In this document: piece by piece, positions 9,747-17,899 of the stretch
How positions within the stretch are numbered: position 1 is the stretch's first letter
Layout: every line of letters begins with the position of its first letter
Assembly: GCF_019397265.1 (NCBI RefSeq)
Contig: NZ_CP068985.1
Location: forward strand, 3,328,501-3,392,500
Direction of reading: 5' to 3'
DNA length: 64,000 nucleotides
Source of the DNA: Nonomuraea coxensis DSM 45129
GTDB taxonomy: Bacteria > Actinomycetota > Actinomycetes > Streptosporangiales > Streptosporangiaceae
Position numbers and translations under genes: made by a program
The notes under the pieces: model-generated
Database searches by the model: none
Told to the model about the DNA's origin: nothing
What the model saw: the letters and a program-made list of their open reading frames with translations, nothing else

Positions 9747-10252
9747 CCGGCCGCGTCTGCCTGGACGTGCTCGGCTCGGCGCGGGCCCGGCGCGAACGCT
9801 ACGTCGGCGCGTGGCTGCCCGAGCCGCTGCCGGAGCGCGCCGGGCCGGGATCCGGCGCCGACCCCGCCGACCTGCTGGTCATGGACGAGTCCGTGACCAC
9901 GGCCTTCCTCGTCGTCCTGGAGTCGATGACGCCCGCCGAGCTGGTGGCGTTCGTCCTGCACGACGTCTACCGCTACCCGTTCGCGGAGATCGCCGGCGTC
10001 CTCGGCCGCACCCCCGCCGCCTGCAAGCAGCTCGCCTCCTCCGCCCGGCGGCGGGCGCGGGCCGCGGGGACGCCGGGGACGGCGGCCGAGCTGGCCGCCA
10101 CCGTCCGGCGGGTGAAGGAGGCCTGGCAGGCGCAGGACATCGCGTCCCTCGTCGACCTGCTCGACCCGGCCGCCGTGCTGACCGCCGACGGCGGCGGCCT
10201 GGTCAGCGCGGCCCTTCAGCCGGTCGAGGGAGGCGCCGAGATCGCCCGCTAC
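9741..10252 (+). pseudogene. ECF41 (SigJ-type) sigma factor pseudogene, 5' part: truncated start, interrupted by IS
   Basis: The plus-strand frame begins abruptly in the region 2-4 linker (RVCLDVLGSARARRERYVGAWLPEPLPE), lacking the whole sigma-2 domain that binds the -10 element. It continues through sigma region 4 (MTPAELVAFVLHDVYRYPF, then EIAGVLGRTPAACKQLASSARRRAR) and into the SnoaL-like C-terminal extension (ADGGGLVSAALQPVEGGAEIARY) that defines ECF41/SigJ proteins. The reading frame then enters the insertion sequence at 10253. A GTG at 9767 could start a truncated product, but without region 2 it could not work as a sigma factor. The remaining C-terminus resumes in frame at 12055. Confidence 0.85.
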
Positions 10253-10264
10253 CAGAATCGTCGG
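10252..10264 (+). repeat. Left-end copy of a 13-bp subterminal direct repeat of the IS
   Basis: CCAGAATCGTCGG spans the left junction and is repeated exactly at 12018-12030 near the right end. It is followed by a hairpin at 10272-10287 (CCGGCC TTCA GGCCGG) that overlaps the tnpA stop codon. In IS605 elements such end structures are bound by TnpA. Confidence 0.6.
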
Positions 10265-10278
10265 TAGTGCTCCGGCCT

Positions 10279-10779
10279 TCAGGCCGGGGGTGAAGCCGAC
10301 CGTCTCGCGTAGCGGGGCAAGGACAGCCGATTCGCCGCCAGGCGGACCGGCGTCCACCCTGCTCGGACCGGCCGGTTCTGCTGCTCGATGTACTGGCGCA
10401 GGACACTGATGGCAGCTGCGCCTGCCGACCCTGCGAAGGAGGAGCCCGGCCACAGCTTGTTCGCCCGGTAGTAGTGGTGGGCCGGTTCGGGGAACTCGGT
10501 GCGCATCCACCGCGAGGACACCCCTTTCAACGAGTTGACGAGCTTGGACAGGGCGATCTTGGGTGGGAAGTTCACCAGCGGGTGGAGGTGATTGTTCTCG
10601 CCGTTGAACTTACGCAGTTCGGTCTCGAAGTCGGCGCGCACATCCCTCATGATCTCTTCCAGCCGTGTCAGGTGCTCGCCGTTGAAGACCTGGTGGCGGA
10701 ACATTGGTCACGAAAACCAATGAGCGTGCAGGACGAAAACGCAGTGCCTGCCGGTCCTGATATCGCGGTACTCGGCCAT
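10279..10779 (-). pseudogene. tnpA: IS200-type Y1 transposase TnpA, frameshifted
   Basis: TnpA is the HUH single-strand transposase that cuts and joins the IS ends. Translation from ATG 10779 gives MAEYRDIRTGRHCVFVLHAH and then meets a TGA at 10708-10710. The rest of the protein (FRHQVFNGEHLTRLEEIMRD onward) is in another frame as an ORF beginning at 10704. A base seems missing after the CAT codon near 10720 and a base gained near 10703, but the stop lies between the two changes, so no full-length product forms. The HUH pair (NHLHPLV) and the catalytic tyrosine segment (LRQYIEQQNRP) are still present. Family-consensus leucines look changed to prolines (HLHPLV, KLWPGS), suggesting further decay. 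The element therefore needs TnpA in trans to move. Confidence 0.82.
10702..10722. repeat. Perfect inverted repeat at the tnpA frameshift site
   Basis: CATTGGT (10702-10708) and ACCAATG (10716-10722) flank a 7-base spacer. Both inferred indels of tnpA fall in the arms of this perfect repeat, which suggests that it formed by templated (quasipalindrome) mutation. Confidence 0.6.
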
Positions 10780-10801
10780 AAGCCAATAGTAGGATGATCG
10801 T

Positions 10802-12001
10802 GTGCAGCTCCGTTACGGCTTCCGCCTCGACCCGACACCGGGCCGGCACATCGAGCTGGCCAAGGCGTTCGGTTGCGCGCGTGTCGTGTTCAACGCCGCG
10901 CTGCGGCTGCGTAACGACGCGCATGAGGCCGGCCTGCCGTTCGTCACCGACGCCGACCTGTCCCGGCAGGTCATCACCGAGGCGAAGAAGCGCCCCGGCC
11001 GGGTGTGGCTGGGCGAGGTGTCGGCGGTGGTGCTCCAGCAGGCGCTGGCCGACTGCACGAGGGCGTTCCGCAACTTCTTCGCCTCGTTGTCGGGCGAACG
11101 CAAAGGCCCGAAGCTGGGCGCTCCCCGGTTGCGGTCCCGCAAGGACAGCCGGCAGGCGATCCGGTTCACCCGCAACGCCCGATTCTCGATCACGCCGGGC
11201 GGAAAGCTACGCCTGCCGAAGATCGGAGAGGTGGCGGTGCGCTGGTCGCGGGAGTTGCCCTCCGAGCCGTCCAGCGTGAGCGTGATCAAGGATGCGGCGG
11301 GCCGGTTCTTCGCGTCCTTCGTCGTGGAGGTCAGCGCCTCACCCCTGCCGGAAAGCGGGATCGAGAGCGGGATCGACCTGGGTCTTGGACACTTCGCTGT
11401 CCTGTCGGACGGGCGGAAGATCGATTCGCCTCGGTTCCTGCGCCGGGCGGAGAAGAAACTCAAGCGGGCGCACAAGGCCCTGTCCCGTAAGGAGAAAGGT
11501 TCCAAGAACCGGGCCAAGGCCCGGCTTGTGGTCGCCCGGCGGCACGCCAGGGTCGCCGACGCGCGCCGCGAGTTCCACCACCGGCTCTCCACACAGCTCA
11601 TCCGCGAGAACCAAGCGGTGTATGTGGAGGACCTGGCGGTCAAGGGATTGGCGCGCACCCGGCTGGCCAAGAGCGTGCATGATGCGGGCTGGTCGTCGTT
11701 CGTGGCCATGCTGGAGTACAAGGCGCGCCTGTACGGCAGGACCTTCGTCAAGGTCGGTCGCTGGTTCCCGAGTAGCAAGCTGTGCTCGGTATGCGGAGCC
11801 GTACGGCAGGACATGCCCCTGTCGGTGCGGGAGTGGACCTGCTCCTGCGGTGCGGCCCACGACCGGGACATCAACGCCGCGCTCAATATCCTCGCCGCCG
11901 GACGGGCGGAGAGGCAAAACGCCTGTGGAGGGCCGGTAAGGCCGGGCGCGAGCCCGGCACGGCCCGTCGAAGCAGGAAGCCAAGGAAGTGCCGCCGCGTG
12001 A
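10802..12001 (+). CDS. tnpB: TnpB, RNA-guided nuclease of the IS200/IS605 element
   Basis: The 399-residue protein is full length for TnpB. It has the N-terminal domain ([22 protein letters not shown]), the RuvC-I motif [12 protein letters not shown] with Asp192, Ruv[13 protein letters not shown] with Glu276, a zinc ribbon (Cys328, Cys331, Cys347, Cys349), and Ruv[16 protein letters not shown] (Asp354/Asp356). All catalytic acids look intact. TnpB proteins use an omega RNA made from the 3' end of their own gene and the right end of the element to cut DNA at sites next to a short 5' motif, which favours retention of the IS. The start is GTG 10802, 22 bp from the divergent tnpA start. It is followed by 53 bp to the right end. 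Confidence 0.92.
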   Translation: MQLRYGFRLDPTPGRHIELAKAFGCARVVFNAALRLRNDAHEAGLPFVTDADLSRQVITEAKKRPGRVWLGEVSAVVLQQALADCTRAFRNFFASLSGERKGPKLGAPRLRSRKDSRQAIRFTRNARFSITPGGKLRLPKIGEVAVRWSRELPSEPSSVSVIKDAAGRFFASFVVEVSASPLPESGIESGIDLGLGHFAVLSDGRKIDSPRFLRRAEKKLKRAHKALSRKEKGSKNRAKARLVVARRHARVADARREFHHRLSTQLIRENQAVYVEDLAVKGLARTRLAKSVHDAGWSSFVAMLEYKARLYGRTFVKVGRWFPSSKLCSVCGAVRQDMPLSVREWTCSCGAAHDRDINAALNILAAGRAERQNACGGPVRPGASPARPVEAGSQGSAAA

Positions 12002-12075
12002 ACGACAGTGGCACAGGCCAGAATCGTCGGGCTTCAGCCCGGCGAGCGCGTCAAATGGTCGCCATCGCCGCCCTG
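11930..12075 (+). ncRNA. Predicted omega RNA (reRNA) of TnpB with adjacent guide
   Basis: By analogy with ISDra2-type elements, the scaffold should cover the 3' end of tnpB and the right-end hairpin (CGGGC 12028-12032, TTCA, GCCCG 12037-12041), ending at TCAA 12054. The guide would be the next 15-20 bases of host DNA from 12055. The exact 5' end cannot be read. The predicted guide matches the sigma-factor sequence right after the insertion site. Confidence 0.4.
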
Positions 12076-12249
12076 GCCCCGGAGCTCGAACTCCTGGAGC
12101 GGCCGGTCAACGGGGTGCCCGGCCTGGTGGCCAGGCGGGGCGGCGCCGTCGAGACCGTGGCCTCGTTCGAGATCGCCGGCGGTCGCGTCACGCGGATCTG
12201 GGCGGTGCGCAACCCGGAGAAGCTGCGGGCGTGGGCGCGGGACGGCTGA
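12055..12249 (+). pseudogene. ECF41 sigma factor pseudogene, 3' part (after the IS)
   Basis: Host coding sequence resumes at 12055 in the frame left at 10252 and gives the missing end of the SnoaL-like domain (MVAIAALAPELELLERPVNG, GLVARRGGA, IAGGRVTRIWAVRNPEKLRAW), stopping at TGA 12247-12249. RNPxKL is the typical ECF41 C-terminal motif. Clean excision of the IS would restore this end of the gene, but not the missing region 2. Confidence 0.85.
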
Positions 12250-12295
12250 CCCGGTCCATCATGGGTGGTCCGGTCAGTGGCCGCCCACGAGGGCG

Positions 12296-12886
12296 CTAGC
12301 CGCGGACGGAGCCGTCCCCGCCGCCGAGCGGCCCGCCGGAGGGCCCGGCGAGAGGCCCGCTGAGCGGCCCGCCGAGAGGGCCTTCACCGTACGGCTGCCG
12401 CAGCGACGACTCGCGGTAGCCGTGCATGCCCTCCAGCAGCCCGAACAGCCCGACCGCGAGCAGCGGCCAGGCCACCGCGACACCGTTCGCGGTCAGCGCC
12501 AGCGCCCCGGGGACGATCTTCACCCCGGGCACGGCCGCCGCCTCCACCGTGGCGGCCCCGACCGTGAACGTCGAGCCGATCCAGTACGTGAGCGCCGCCC
12601 CCGCGCTCCCGCCCACGCAGAGCCCGGCCAGCACGCCCAGCATCCACCGCCGCCCGGCGAGCCAGCCGGCCGCGCCGCAGAGCAGCCCGAGCCCGCCGGT
12701 GATCACCGCGTACCAGCCGTCGGCGGCGATGAGCGCCTGCGTGGAGAGGTCGGCCAGCACGAGCCCGCGCTCGGTGACCTGGTAGGGGGCGCGCGGCGAC
12801 ACGGCGGACCAGAGCAGCCCGGCGCCGATCCCGAGTGTGGCGAGGACGAGGACAGTTACCGCGAAGGCGCGTACTTCCCTCGTCAC
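12296..12886 (-). CDS. Conserved actinobacterial membrane protein of unknown function
   Basis: This 196-residue protein has about four transmembrane helices (about 7-27, 55-77, 80-102 and 125-150) and ends in a Gly/Pro-rich cytoplasmic tail of about 40 residues with GGPLGGP and GPLAGP near-repeats. It resembles the DUF2567-like proteins of actinobacteria, but I am not certain. It starts at ATG 12886 and is divergent from the MurA-like gene with about 60 bp between, so they share a promoter region. No function should be read from it. Confidence 0.6.
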   Translation of the reverse strand: MTREVRAFAVTVLVLATLGIGAGLLWSAVSPRAPYQVTERGLVLADLSTQALIAADGWYAVITGGLGLLCGAAGWLAGRRWMLGVLAGLCVGGSAGAALTYWIGSTFTVGAATVEAAAVPGVKIVPGALALTANGVAVAWPLLAVGLFGLLEGMHGYRESSLRQPYGEGPLGGPLSGPLAGPSGGPLGGGDGSVRG

Positions 12887-12948
12887 TCCACGCTCCCTGA
12901 TATCTCCGTCCGAATCACTCGATGGTATCCCCCGGCTAGGCTCGCTTC

Positions 12949-14259
12949 GTGATTGCAGAAGAGGTCTGGCTGATTGAGCCCTCCGGCCCGCTCCGGGGGG
13001 ACGTCGAGGTGCGCGGCTCCAAGAACGGCGTCTCCAAGCACATGGTCGCCGCCATGCTGGGCACCGGCGAGAGCAGCATCCACAACGCGCCCGAGGTGGG
13101 CGAGGTCGGCATCACCGCCGCCATGCTGGAGGCGCTCGGCATCCACGTGCGGATCGACGGCCCCGAGATCAGGATCGAGCCGGGGGAGCACATCGAGCCG
13201 CGGGTGCCCGACGCCTTCACCGGGCTCAACCGCATCCCGATCCTCATGCTCGGCCCGCTGCTGCACCTGGCGGGGGAGGCGTTCGTGCCGCTGGTCGGCG
13301 GCGACCCCATCGGGCGGCGGCCGGTGAACTTCCACGTGGAGGCCCTGCGCTCGATGGGCGCCGAGGTGGAGGTGGGCGACACCGGCATCTACGCCAAGGC
13401 GGGACGGCTGCGCGGCACCAGGATCGAGCTGCCGTACCCGAGTGTGGGCGCGACCGAGACGGTGCTGATGTCGGCGGTGCTGGCCGAGGGCAAGACGGTG
13501 CTGAAGAACGCCGCCATGGAGCCCGAGGTGGTGGAGCTGGCGCTGTTCCTGCAGCGGATGGGGGCGCGGATCGAGCTGTCGCCCGACCGGAGGATCGTCA
13601 TCGAGGGCGTCGAACGGCTGCGCGGCGCCTCCACCTGGCTGAACGGCGACCGCATCGAGGCGTTCTCGTACCTGGCGGCCGGTCTGGTGACCGGGGGAGA
13701 GGTGCGGGTGCACGGCTGCCCGCAGGACCGTCTGGTGACCGCCATCACCACGCTCGCCAGGATGGGCGCCGACTTCGAGATCAACGACCAGTACCTGTGC
13801 GCGACCGCGCCGCCGGAGGGGCTGCGCGCAGCGGCCGTCCAGACCGACACCCATCCGGGGTTCATGACCGACTGGCAGACGCCGCTCATGGTGCTGTTCA
13901 CGCAGAGCCAGGGCATGTCGGTGCTGCACGAGACGGTCTTCGAGAACCGCCTGGTGTACGTGCCCGCGCTGCAGAAGATGGGCTGCGAGATCGAGGTCTT
14001 CGACCAGTGCCTCGGCGGCCCGGCCTGCCGCTACCACGACACCAACGCCCGCCACTCGGCGGTAGTGCGCGGCGTGTCCAAGCTCAAGGGCGCCGACGTG
14101 ACGCTGCCCGACATCCGGGCCGGGTTCTCGGCGGTGCTGGCGGCGGCGGTGGCCGACGGGCCGTCCACGCTGCGCGGGGTGCACCACATCGAGCGCGGCT
14201 ACCACCGGCCGTTCCAGCAGTTCGCCTCGCTGGGTCTGAACATTCGCAGGCAACGGTAA
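12949..14259 (+). CDS. murA: UDP-N-acetylglucosamine 1-carboxyvinyltransferase (MurA-family)
   Basis: MurA adds enolpyruvate from PEP to UDP-GlcNAc, the first committed step of peptidoglycan synthesis in the cytoplasm. The 436-residue EPSP-synthase-fold protein has the conserved lysine in GSKNG (Lys25), the loop GGDPIGRRPVNFH (117-129), the aspartate in MTDWQT, and the DIRAG motif near the C-terminus. The loop Cys that fosfomycin attacks in E. coli MurA (Cys115) is Asp119 here, as in Mycobacterium and Chlamydia MurA, which makes those enzymes resistant. It diverges from the best-studied MurAs elsewhere and may be the second MurA paralogue found in many actinomycetes. GTG 12949 is the start. 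The class A PBP follows 52 bp downstream. Confidence 0.85.
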   Translation: MIAEEVWLIEPSGPLRGDVEVRGSKNGVSKHMVAAMLGTGESSIHNAPEVGEVGITAAMLEALGIHVRIDGPEIRIEPGEHIEPRVPDAFTGLNRIPILMLGPLLHLAGEAFVPLVGGDPIGRRPVNFHVEALRSMGAEVEVGDTGIYAKAGRLRGTRIELPYPSVGATETVLMSAVLAEGKTVLKNAAMEPEVVELALFLQRMGARIELSPDRRIVIEGVERLRGASTWLNGDRIEAFSYLAAGLVTGGEVRVHGCPQDRLVTAITTLARMGADFEINDQYLCATAPPEGLRAAAVQTDTHPGFMTDWQTPLMVLFTQSQGMSVLHETVFENRLVYVPALQKMGCEIEVFDQCLGGPACRYHDTNARHSAVVRGVSKLKGADVTLPDIRAGFSAVLAAAVADGPSTLRGVHHIERGYHRPFQQFASLGLNIRRQR

Positions 14260-14311
14260 AGAGGCAGGAACCGGACGTTTGCCGCTGATCATCCGGTTGC
14301 ACATCGTCTGA

Positions 14312-16588
14312 GTGACCGTACTCAGGACCGCCGGAACGCTCGCCCTGACCGGCGCGCTGGCCGGCGTGCTGGCGGCGGCGCTGGCCGCGCCCGTGGTGAG
14401 CGGGGGCGGCCTGGCGGCGAAGAACGTCGCCGACACCTTCGTCGACCTGCCGGCCGCTCCCCGCGAGGAGCCGCTGGCCCAGGTCACCCGGCTGCTGGAC
14501 CGCGACGGCCGGCCGTTCGCCCAGTTCTACGAGGCCAACAGGACGGCGGTGCCGCTGGCGTCGGTCTCGCCGATCATGCGCAAGGCCATCGTGGCGATCG
14601 AGGACGCCCGCTTCTACGAGCACGGCGGCCTCGACGTCCGCGGCACCCTGCGGGCGCTGCTGACCAACACCCAGGCGGGCGGCATCCGCCAGGGCGGCTC
14701 GTCGCTGACGCAGCAGCTCGTCAAGAACATCCTGGTGGAGAGCGCGCGCACCGACGAGGAACGCGACCGGGCCCGCGCACCCAACCTGGCCCGCAAGATC
14801 ACGGAGCTGCGGCTCGCGATGGCGCTGGAGCGCAAGTACCGCAAGGACGAGATCCTGGAGCGCTACCTCAACATCGCCTACTTCGGCGCGGGGGCGTACG
14901 GCGTGGAGGCGGCGGCCCGCCGCTTCTTCTCGATCCCGGCCGCCGAGCTGACGCTGACCCAGGCGGCCACGCTGGCGGGGGCGGTGCGGATGCCGTACTC
15001 GACCGATCCCTCGCTCGGCGCGGCCCACCGCGCCCGGCTGCGGGCCCGGCGCGACCTCGTGCTGGACCGCATGGCCGGGCTGAAGATCATCACCCAGCAG
15101 CAGGCGGCGGCGGCCAAGGGCACGCCGCTCGGCATCAGGCTGCGGCCCGAGCCCGGCGGCTGCGAGCAGAGCACCTACCCCTTCTACTGCCTGTACGTCC
15201 AGCGCGAGCTGCTGTCGAACCCCGTCTTCGGCAACACCCCGTCGATCCGCAGGGCCAGGATGGCGCGGGGCGGCCTGACGATCAGGACCAGCCTCGACCC
15301 GACCGCGCAGCGCGCCGCCGAGCGTGCCATCCGCCGCCACGTCCATCCCCAGGACACCGAGGTGGCCGCCGAGGCCATGGTCGAGCCGGGCACGGGACGG
15401 ATCAGGGCCATGGCCGCCAGCAAGCGGTTCGGCCGCAACCCCGGCAACCGCAAGAACGGCCCGAGGACCACCTTCAACCTGGTCGCCGACGTCGCCCACG
15501 GCGGCGGCCAGGGCTTCCAGGCGGGCTCGACGTTCAAGGTGTTCACCCTGGCCACGGCGCTGCGGCAGGGGTGGAGGTTCGGCGACGGCTTCCAGACGCC
15601 CGGGGCGCTGGTGCCGGCCGCCGGCTACCGCAACTGCGAGGGCCGGCCGGTCAACGACCCCGGCACCCGCGTGCTCAACGCCAGCGGCGAGGGCGAGGGC
15701 GGCCCGCACAGCATCGAGACCGGCACCTGGAAGTCGGTGAACATCTTCTACATGATGCTGGAGCGCAAGGTCGGGCTGTGCAACGTGGTCAAGACCGCCA
15801 AGGCGCTCGGCATCGCGAGGGCCGACGGGACGCCGCTGCGCGAGGTGCCGACGTTCACGCTGGGCATCAACGAGATGGACCCGGTGACGGTGGCGGCGGC
15901 GTTCGCGGCGTTCGCCGCCCGCGGGACCTACTGCCGGCCGCTCGCCATCGTCGAGATCATCGGCAGGGACGGGCGGCGCACCCACGTGCCGCCCTCCTGC
16001 GAGCAGGCCATCGAGCGGCCGGTCGCGGACGCGGTCAACCACGTGCTCGAAGGCGTCTTCGACAAGGGCACCATGAAGGGGCAGGGCATCGGCCGCCCGG
16101 CCGCCGGCAAGACCGGCACGAACAACGGCTACACCTCGGCCTGGTTCGCCGGATACACGCCGCAGCTCGCGGCCGCGGTCAGCGTCGGCGACATCCGGGG
16201 CTCCTACCGCTACCCGCTGCGGGACGTGCGGATCGGCGACGACTACTACGGCTCGGTGCAGGGCGCGTCGCTGCCGGGGCCCATCTGGGTGGAGTCGATG
16301 GGGCCGGCGCTGCGGGCGGTCGAGCCCCGGCGCTTCCACCCGCCGGACATGAGCCGTTTCGGCGGCGGCAACACGCCCGGGCTCAAGGAGGCGCTGGCCG
16401 AGGAGGAGAAGCGGAAGAAGCGGCGCGGCGACCGGGCCTTCCGCCGGCACCGCAGGCTCTTCCAGTGGCTGCTCGGCCAGACGCCGGGCGTGCCGTCGCT
16501 GGAGTGGCCGCCGCACGGGCCGCGCGAGCGCTGGGGGCGGCCAGGGCGCGGGCACCGGCCTCCCTGGGCGCGGCGCCACCGGCACTGA
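14312..16588 (+). CDS. Class A penicillin-binding protein (bifunctional transglycosylase/transpeptidase)
   Basis: This peptidoglycan polymerase acts outside the membrane and has 758 residues. A single N-terminal membrane helix (about 5-30) is followed by a GT51 transglycosylase domain with EDARFYEHGGLD (about 97-108), RQGGSSLTQQLVKN and YLNIAYFGAGAYGVEAAARRFF. The transpeptidase domain has SxxK as STFK (about 406), SxN as SVN (about 474) and KTG as GKTGTNN (about 599), all in the expected order. The C-terminus is a basic, Pro/Arg-rich tail rather than PASTA repeats. It starts at GTG 14312. It follows the MurA-like gene closely and may be cotranscribed, pairing precursor synthesis with polymerisation. 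Its stop is back to back with that of the convergent ybaK gene. Confidence 0.93.
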   Translation: MTVLRTAGTLALTGALAGVLAAALAAPVVSGGGLAAKNVADTFVDLPAAPREEPLAQVTRLLDRDGRPFAQFYEANRTAVPLASVSPIMRKAIVAIEDARFYEHGGLDVRGTLRALLTNTQAGGIRQGGSSLTQQLVKNILVESARTDEERDRARAPNLARKITELRLAMALERKYRKDEILERYLNIAYFGAGAYGVEAAARRFFSIPAAELTLTQAATLAGAVRMPYSTDPSLGAAHRARLRARRDLVLDRMAGLKIITQQQAAAAKGTPLGIRLRPEPGGCEQSTYPFYCLYVQRELLSNPVFGNTPSIRRARMARGGLTIRTSLDPTAQRAAERAIRRHVHPQDTEVAAEAMVEPGTGRIRAMAASKRFGRNPGNRKNGPRTTFNLVADVAHGGGQGFQAGSTFKVFTLATALRQGWRFGDGFQTPGALVPAAGYRNCEGRPVNDPGTRVLNASGEGEGGPHSIETGTWKSVNIFYMMLERKVGLCNVVKTAKALGIARADGTPLREVPTFTLGINEMDPVTVAAAFAAFAARGTYCRPLAIVEIIGRDGRRTHVPPSCEQAIERPVADAVNHVLEGVFDKGTMKGQGIGRPAAGKTGTNNGYTSAWFAGYTPQLAAAVSVGDIRGSYRYPLRDVRIGDDYYGSVQGASLPGPIWVESMGPALRAVEPRRFHPPDMSRFGGGNTPGLKEALAEEEKRKKRRGDRAFRRHRRLFQWLLGQTPGVPSLEWPPHGPRERWGRPGRGHRPPWARRHRH

Positions 16589-17083
16589 TCAGCCGGTCTT
16601 GCCTATCGGGGCGGTGACGGCGCGGGTGAGCGTGATGAGGTTGTCGGGCGCGGTCTCGATCTGGAGGCCGCGCCGGCCCGCGGAGAAGAAGATCGTCGGG
16701 AAGTCGAGCGCGGAGGAGTCGACCACCGTCGGGAGCGGCTTGCGCTGGCCGAGCGGGCTGATGCCGCCCACGACGTAGCCGGTGACCCGCTCGACCCTGG
16801 CCGCGTCGGCCATCGCGGCCCGCTTGCCGCCCAGCGCGCCGGCGAGCGCCTTGAGGTCGAGCTTGCCCGCCACCGGCACCACGGCCACCGCGAGGCCGCT
16901 CTCGACCTCGGCGACGAGGGTCTTGAAGATCCGCTCGTACGGGATGCCGAGCGCGTCGGCGGCCTCCTCGCCGTACGCCTGGGCGGAGGGGTCGTGGTCG
17001 TACGGGTGGAGCGTGAAGTCGGCCCTGGCCTTGGTCAGGGCCATCGTGGCCGGCGTGCCGCCCTTGCCTTTCGCTTTGCTCAC
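16589..17083 (-). CDS. ybaK: Cys-tRNA(Pro) deacylase, YbaK/EbsC family
   Basis: This 164-residue cytoplasmic editing protein hydrolyses Cys wrongly attached to tRNA-Pro. The YbaK fold shows in TKARADFTLHPYDHDP, GIPYERIFKTLVAEVE, the invariant lysine region GKLDLKALAGALGGKRAAMAD, and the conserved GGISPLGQRKPLPTVVD loop. I chose GTG 17083 (SKAKGKGGTPATMAL) because the longer frame to 17266 overlaps the AraC gene and adds sequence foreign to the family. A TACAAT hexamer sits 8 bp before this start, fitting a leaderless promoter. It is convergent with the class A PBP gene, the stops forming TGATCA. Confidence 0.9.
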   Translation of the reverse strand: MSKAKGKGGTPATMALTKARADFTLHPYDHDPSAQAYGEEAADALGIPYERIFKTLVAEVESGLAVAVVPVAGKLDLKALAGALGGKRAAMADAARVERVTGYVVGGISPLGQRKPLPTVVDSSALDFPTIFFSAGRRGLQIETAPDNLITLTRAVTAPIGKTG

Positions 17084-17091
17084 AGAGAGCG

Positions 17092-17097
17092 ATTGTA
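17092..17097 (-). promoter_or_regulatory. Candidate -10 element of a leaderless ybaK promoter
   Basis: On the minus strand TACAAT lies 8 bases before GTG 17083, putting transcription start at or next to the start codon. A TGTAG...CTACA inverted repeat surrounds it (17094-17108). No good -35 is visible. Confidence 0.3.
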
Positions 17098-17103
17098 GCG
17101 AAT

Positions 17104-17844
17104 CTACATTGTAAAGGCGCGGCCGGGGGTGTACCCCAGGGCGCGCCGGAACGCGTCGATGAACGCGCTCGCCGACGCCCACCCGCAGCGGTGCGCGACG
17201 GCGGTCACCGGCAGCCCGTCGGCCAGGAGCAGGAGCGCGCGGTGCAGGCGGAGCTGGGTGCGCCACTGGGGGAAGCTCATGCCGAGCTCGTTCCTGAACA
17301 GCCGGGCGAGGGTGCGCTCGCTCGTGCCCGCCCCGGCGGCCAGCGCGGCCAGCGTCCTGCGGTCGGCGGGGTCCCGCTCCAGCGCGGCGCAGACGGTGGC
17401 GAGGCGGGGGTCGGTGGGCGCGGGCAGATGGAACGGCTGCTCGGGCGCCCGCCGCAGCCGGTCCAGCAGCACCCCCAGCAACCGCTCCCGCTCCCCGTCA
17501 CCGAGGTCGCCGGGGTCGCCGGTGTAGGCGATGATCAGCTCGCGGAGCAGGGGGCCGACGGCGAGGACGGCGGGGCGGCCGAGGGCGAGCGGGTCGCCGG
17601 TGAGGCCGATGAGGCGCAGGTCGGTGTCGCCGTGCGCGCGGTGCTCGTGGACGGTCCCTGCGGGCACCCAGATCGCGCGGTTGGCGGGCGCCACCCAGAC
17701 GCCGGCGTCGGTGGTGACGGACAGGACGCCGCGGCAGGCGTACACGATCTGGTGGGTGTCGTGGCGGTGGGCGTCGATGCCGCCGCCGGGCGCGAGCGGG
17801 CGCCGTCCGGTGGGCGCCTCGGCGAGGTGGCGGATCTCCGGCAT
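17104..17844 (-). CDS. AraC-family transcriptional regulator with cupin sensor domain
   Basis: This 246-residue DNA-binding regulator has an N-terminal AraC-type cupin domain (about 10-130, with DAHRHDTHQIVYACRGVLSV and WVPAGTVHEHRAHG) and two C-terminal helix-turn-helix motifs (RRTLAALAAGAGTSERTLARLF and LPVTAVAHRCGWASASAF, ending RRALGYTPGRAF). Start ATG 17844 is preferred because the longer frame to 17916 would overlap the start of the divergent exporter gene. The 55-bp divergent gap suggests that it controls the MFS exporter, the commonest arrangement for this family. The ligand is unknown. Confidence 0.9.
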   Translation of the reverse strand: MPEIRHLAEAPTGRRPLAPGGGIDAHRHDTHQIVYACRGVLSVTTDAGVWVAPANRAIWVPAGTVHEHRAHGDTDLRLIGLTGDPLALGRPAVLAVGPLLRELIIAYTGDPGDLGDGERERLLGVLLDRLRRAPEQPFHLPAPTDPRLATVCAALERDPADRRTLAALAAGAGTSERTLARLFRNELGMSFPQWRTQLRLHRALLLLADGLPVTAVAHRCGWASASAFIDAFRRALGYTPGRAFTM

Positions 17845-17899
17845 GGCTTGGCACTTTATCGGAAGCGGGCCACCGGCCGGGCGGGCGACGATCGGGGGT

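Larger units (their letters stand above)
10253..12054 (+). mobile_element. IS200/IS605-family insertion sequence (tnpA frameshifted, tnpB intact)
   Basis: The 1802-bp element has divergent tnpA (minus) and tnpB (plus), the IS605 layout. The boundaries come from the interrupted sigma gene: the left flank ends ...GCTAC (10248-10252), the element ends ...GCGTCAA (12051-12054 is TCAA), and joining the flanks gives an uninterrupted sigma-factor frame (AlaArgTyr then MetValAla). CTAC left and TCAA right match the cleavage-site style of IS608 (TTAC left, TCAA right), and no target duplication is present, as expected for single-strand Y1 transposition. Hairpins lie at the left end (10272-10287) and right end (12028-12041), and CCAGAATCGTCGG recurs at both ends. 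Confidence 0.88.

Noticed and set aside
10252..12030. The repeated CCAGAATCGTCGG as a target-site duplication
   Set aside because: One copy spans the left junction and the other is about 25 bp inside the right end. The sigma reading frame shows that no host bases are duplicated.
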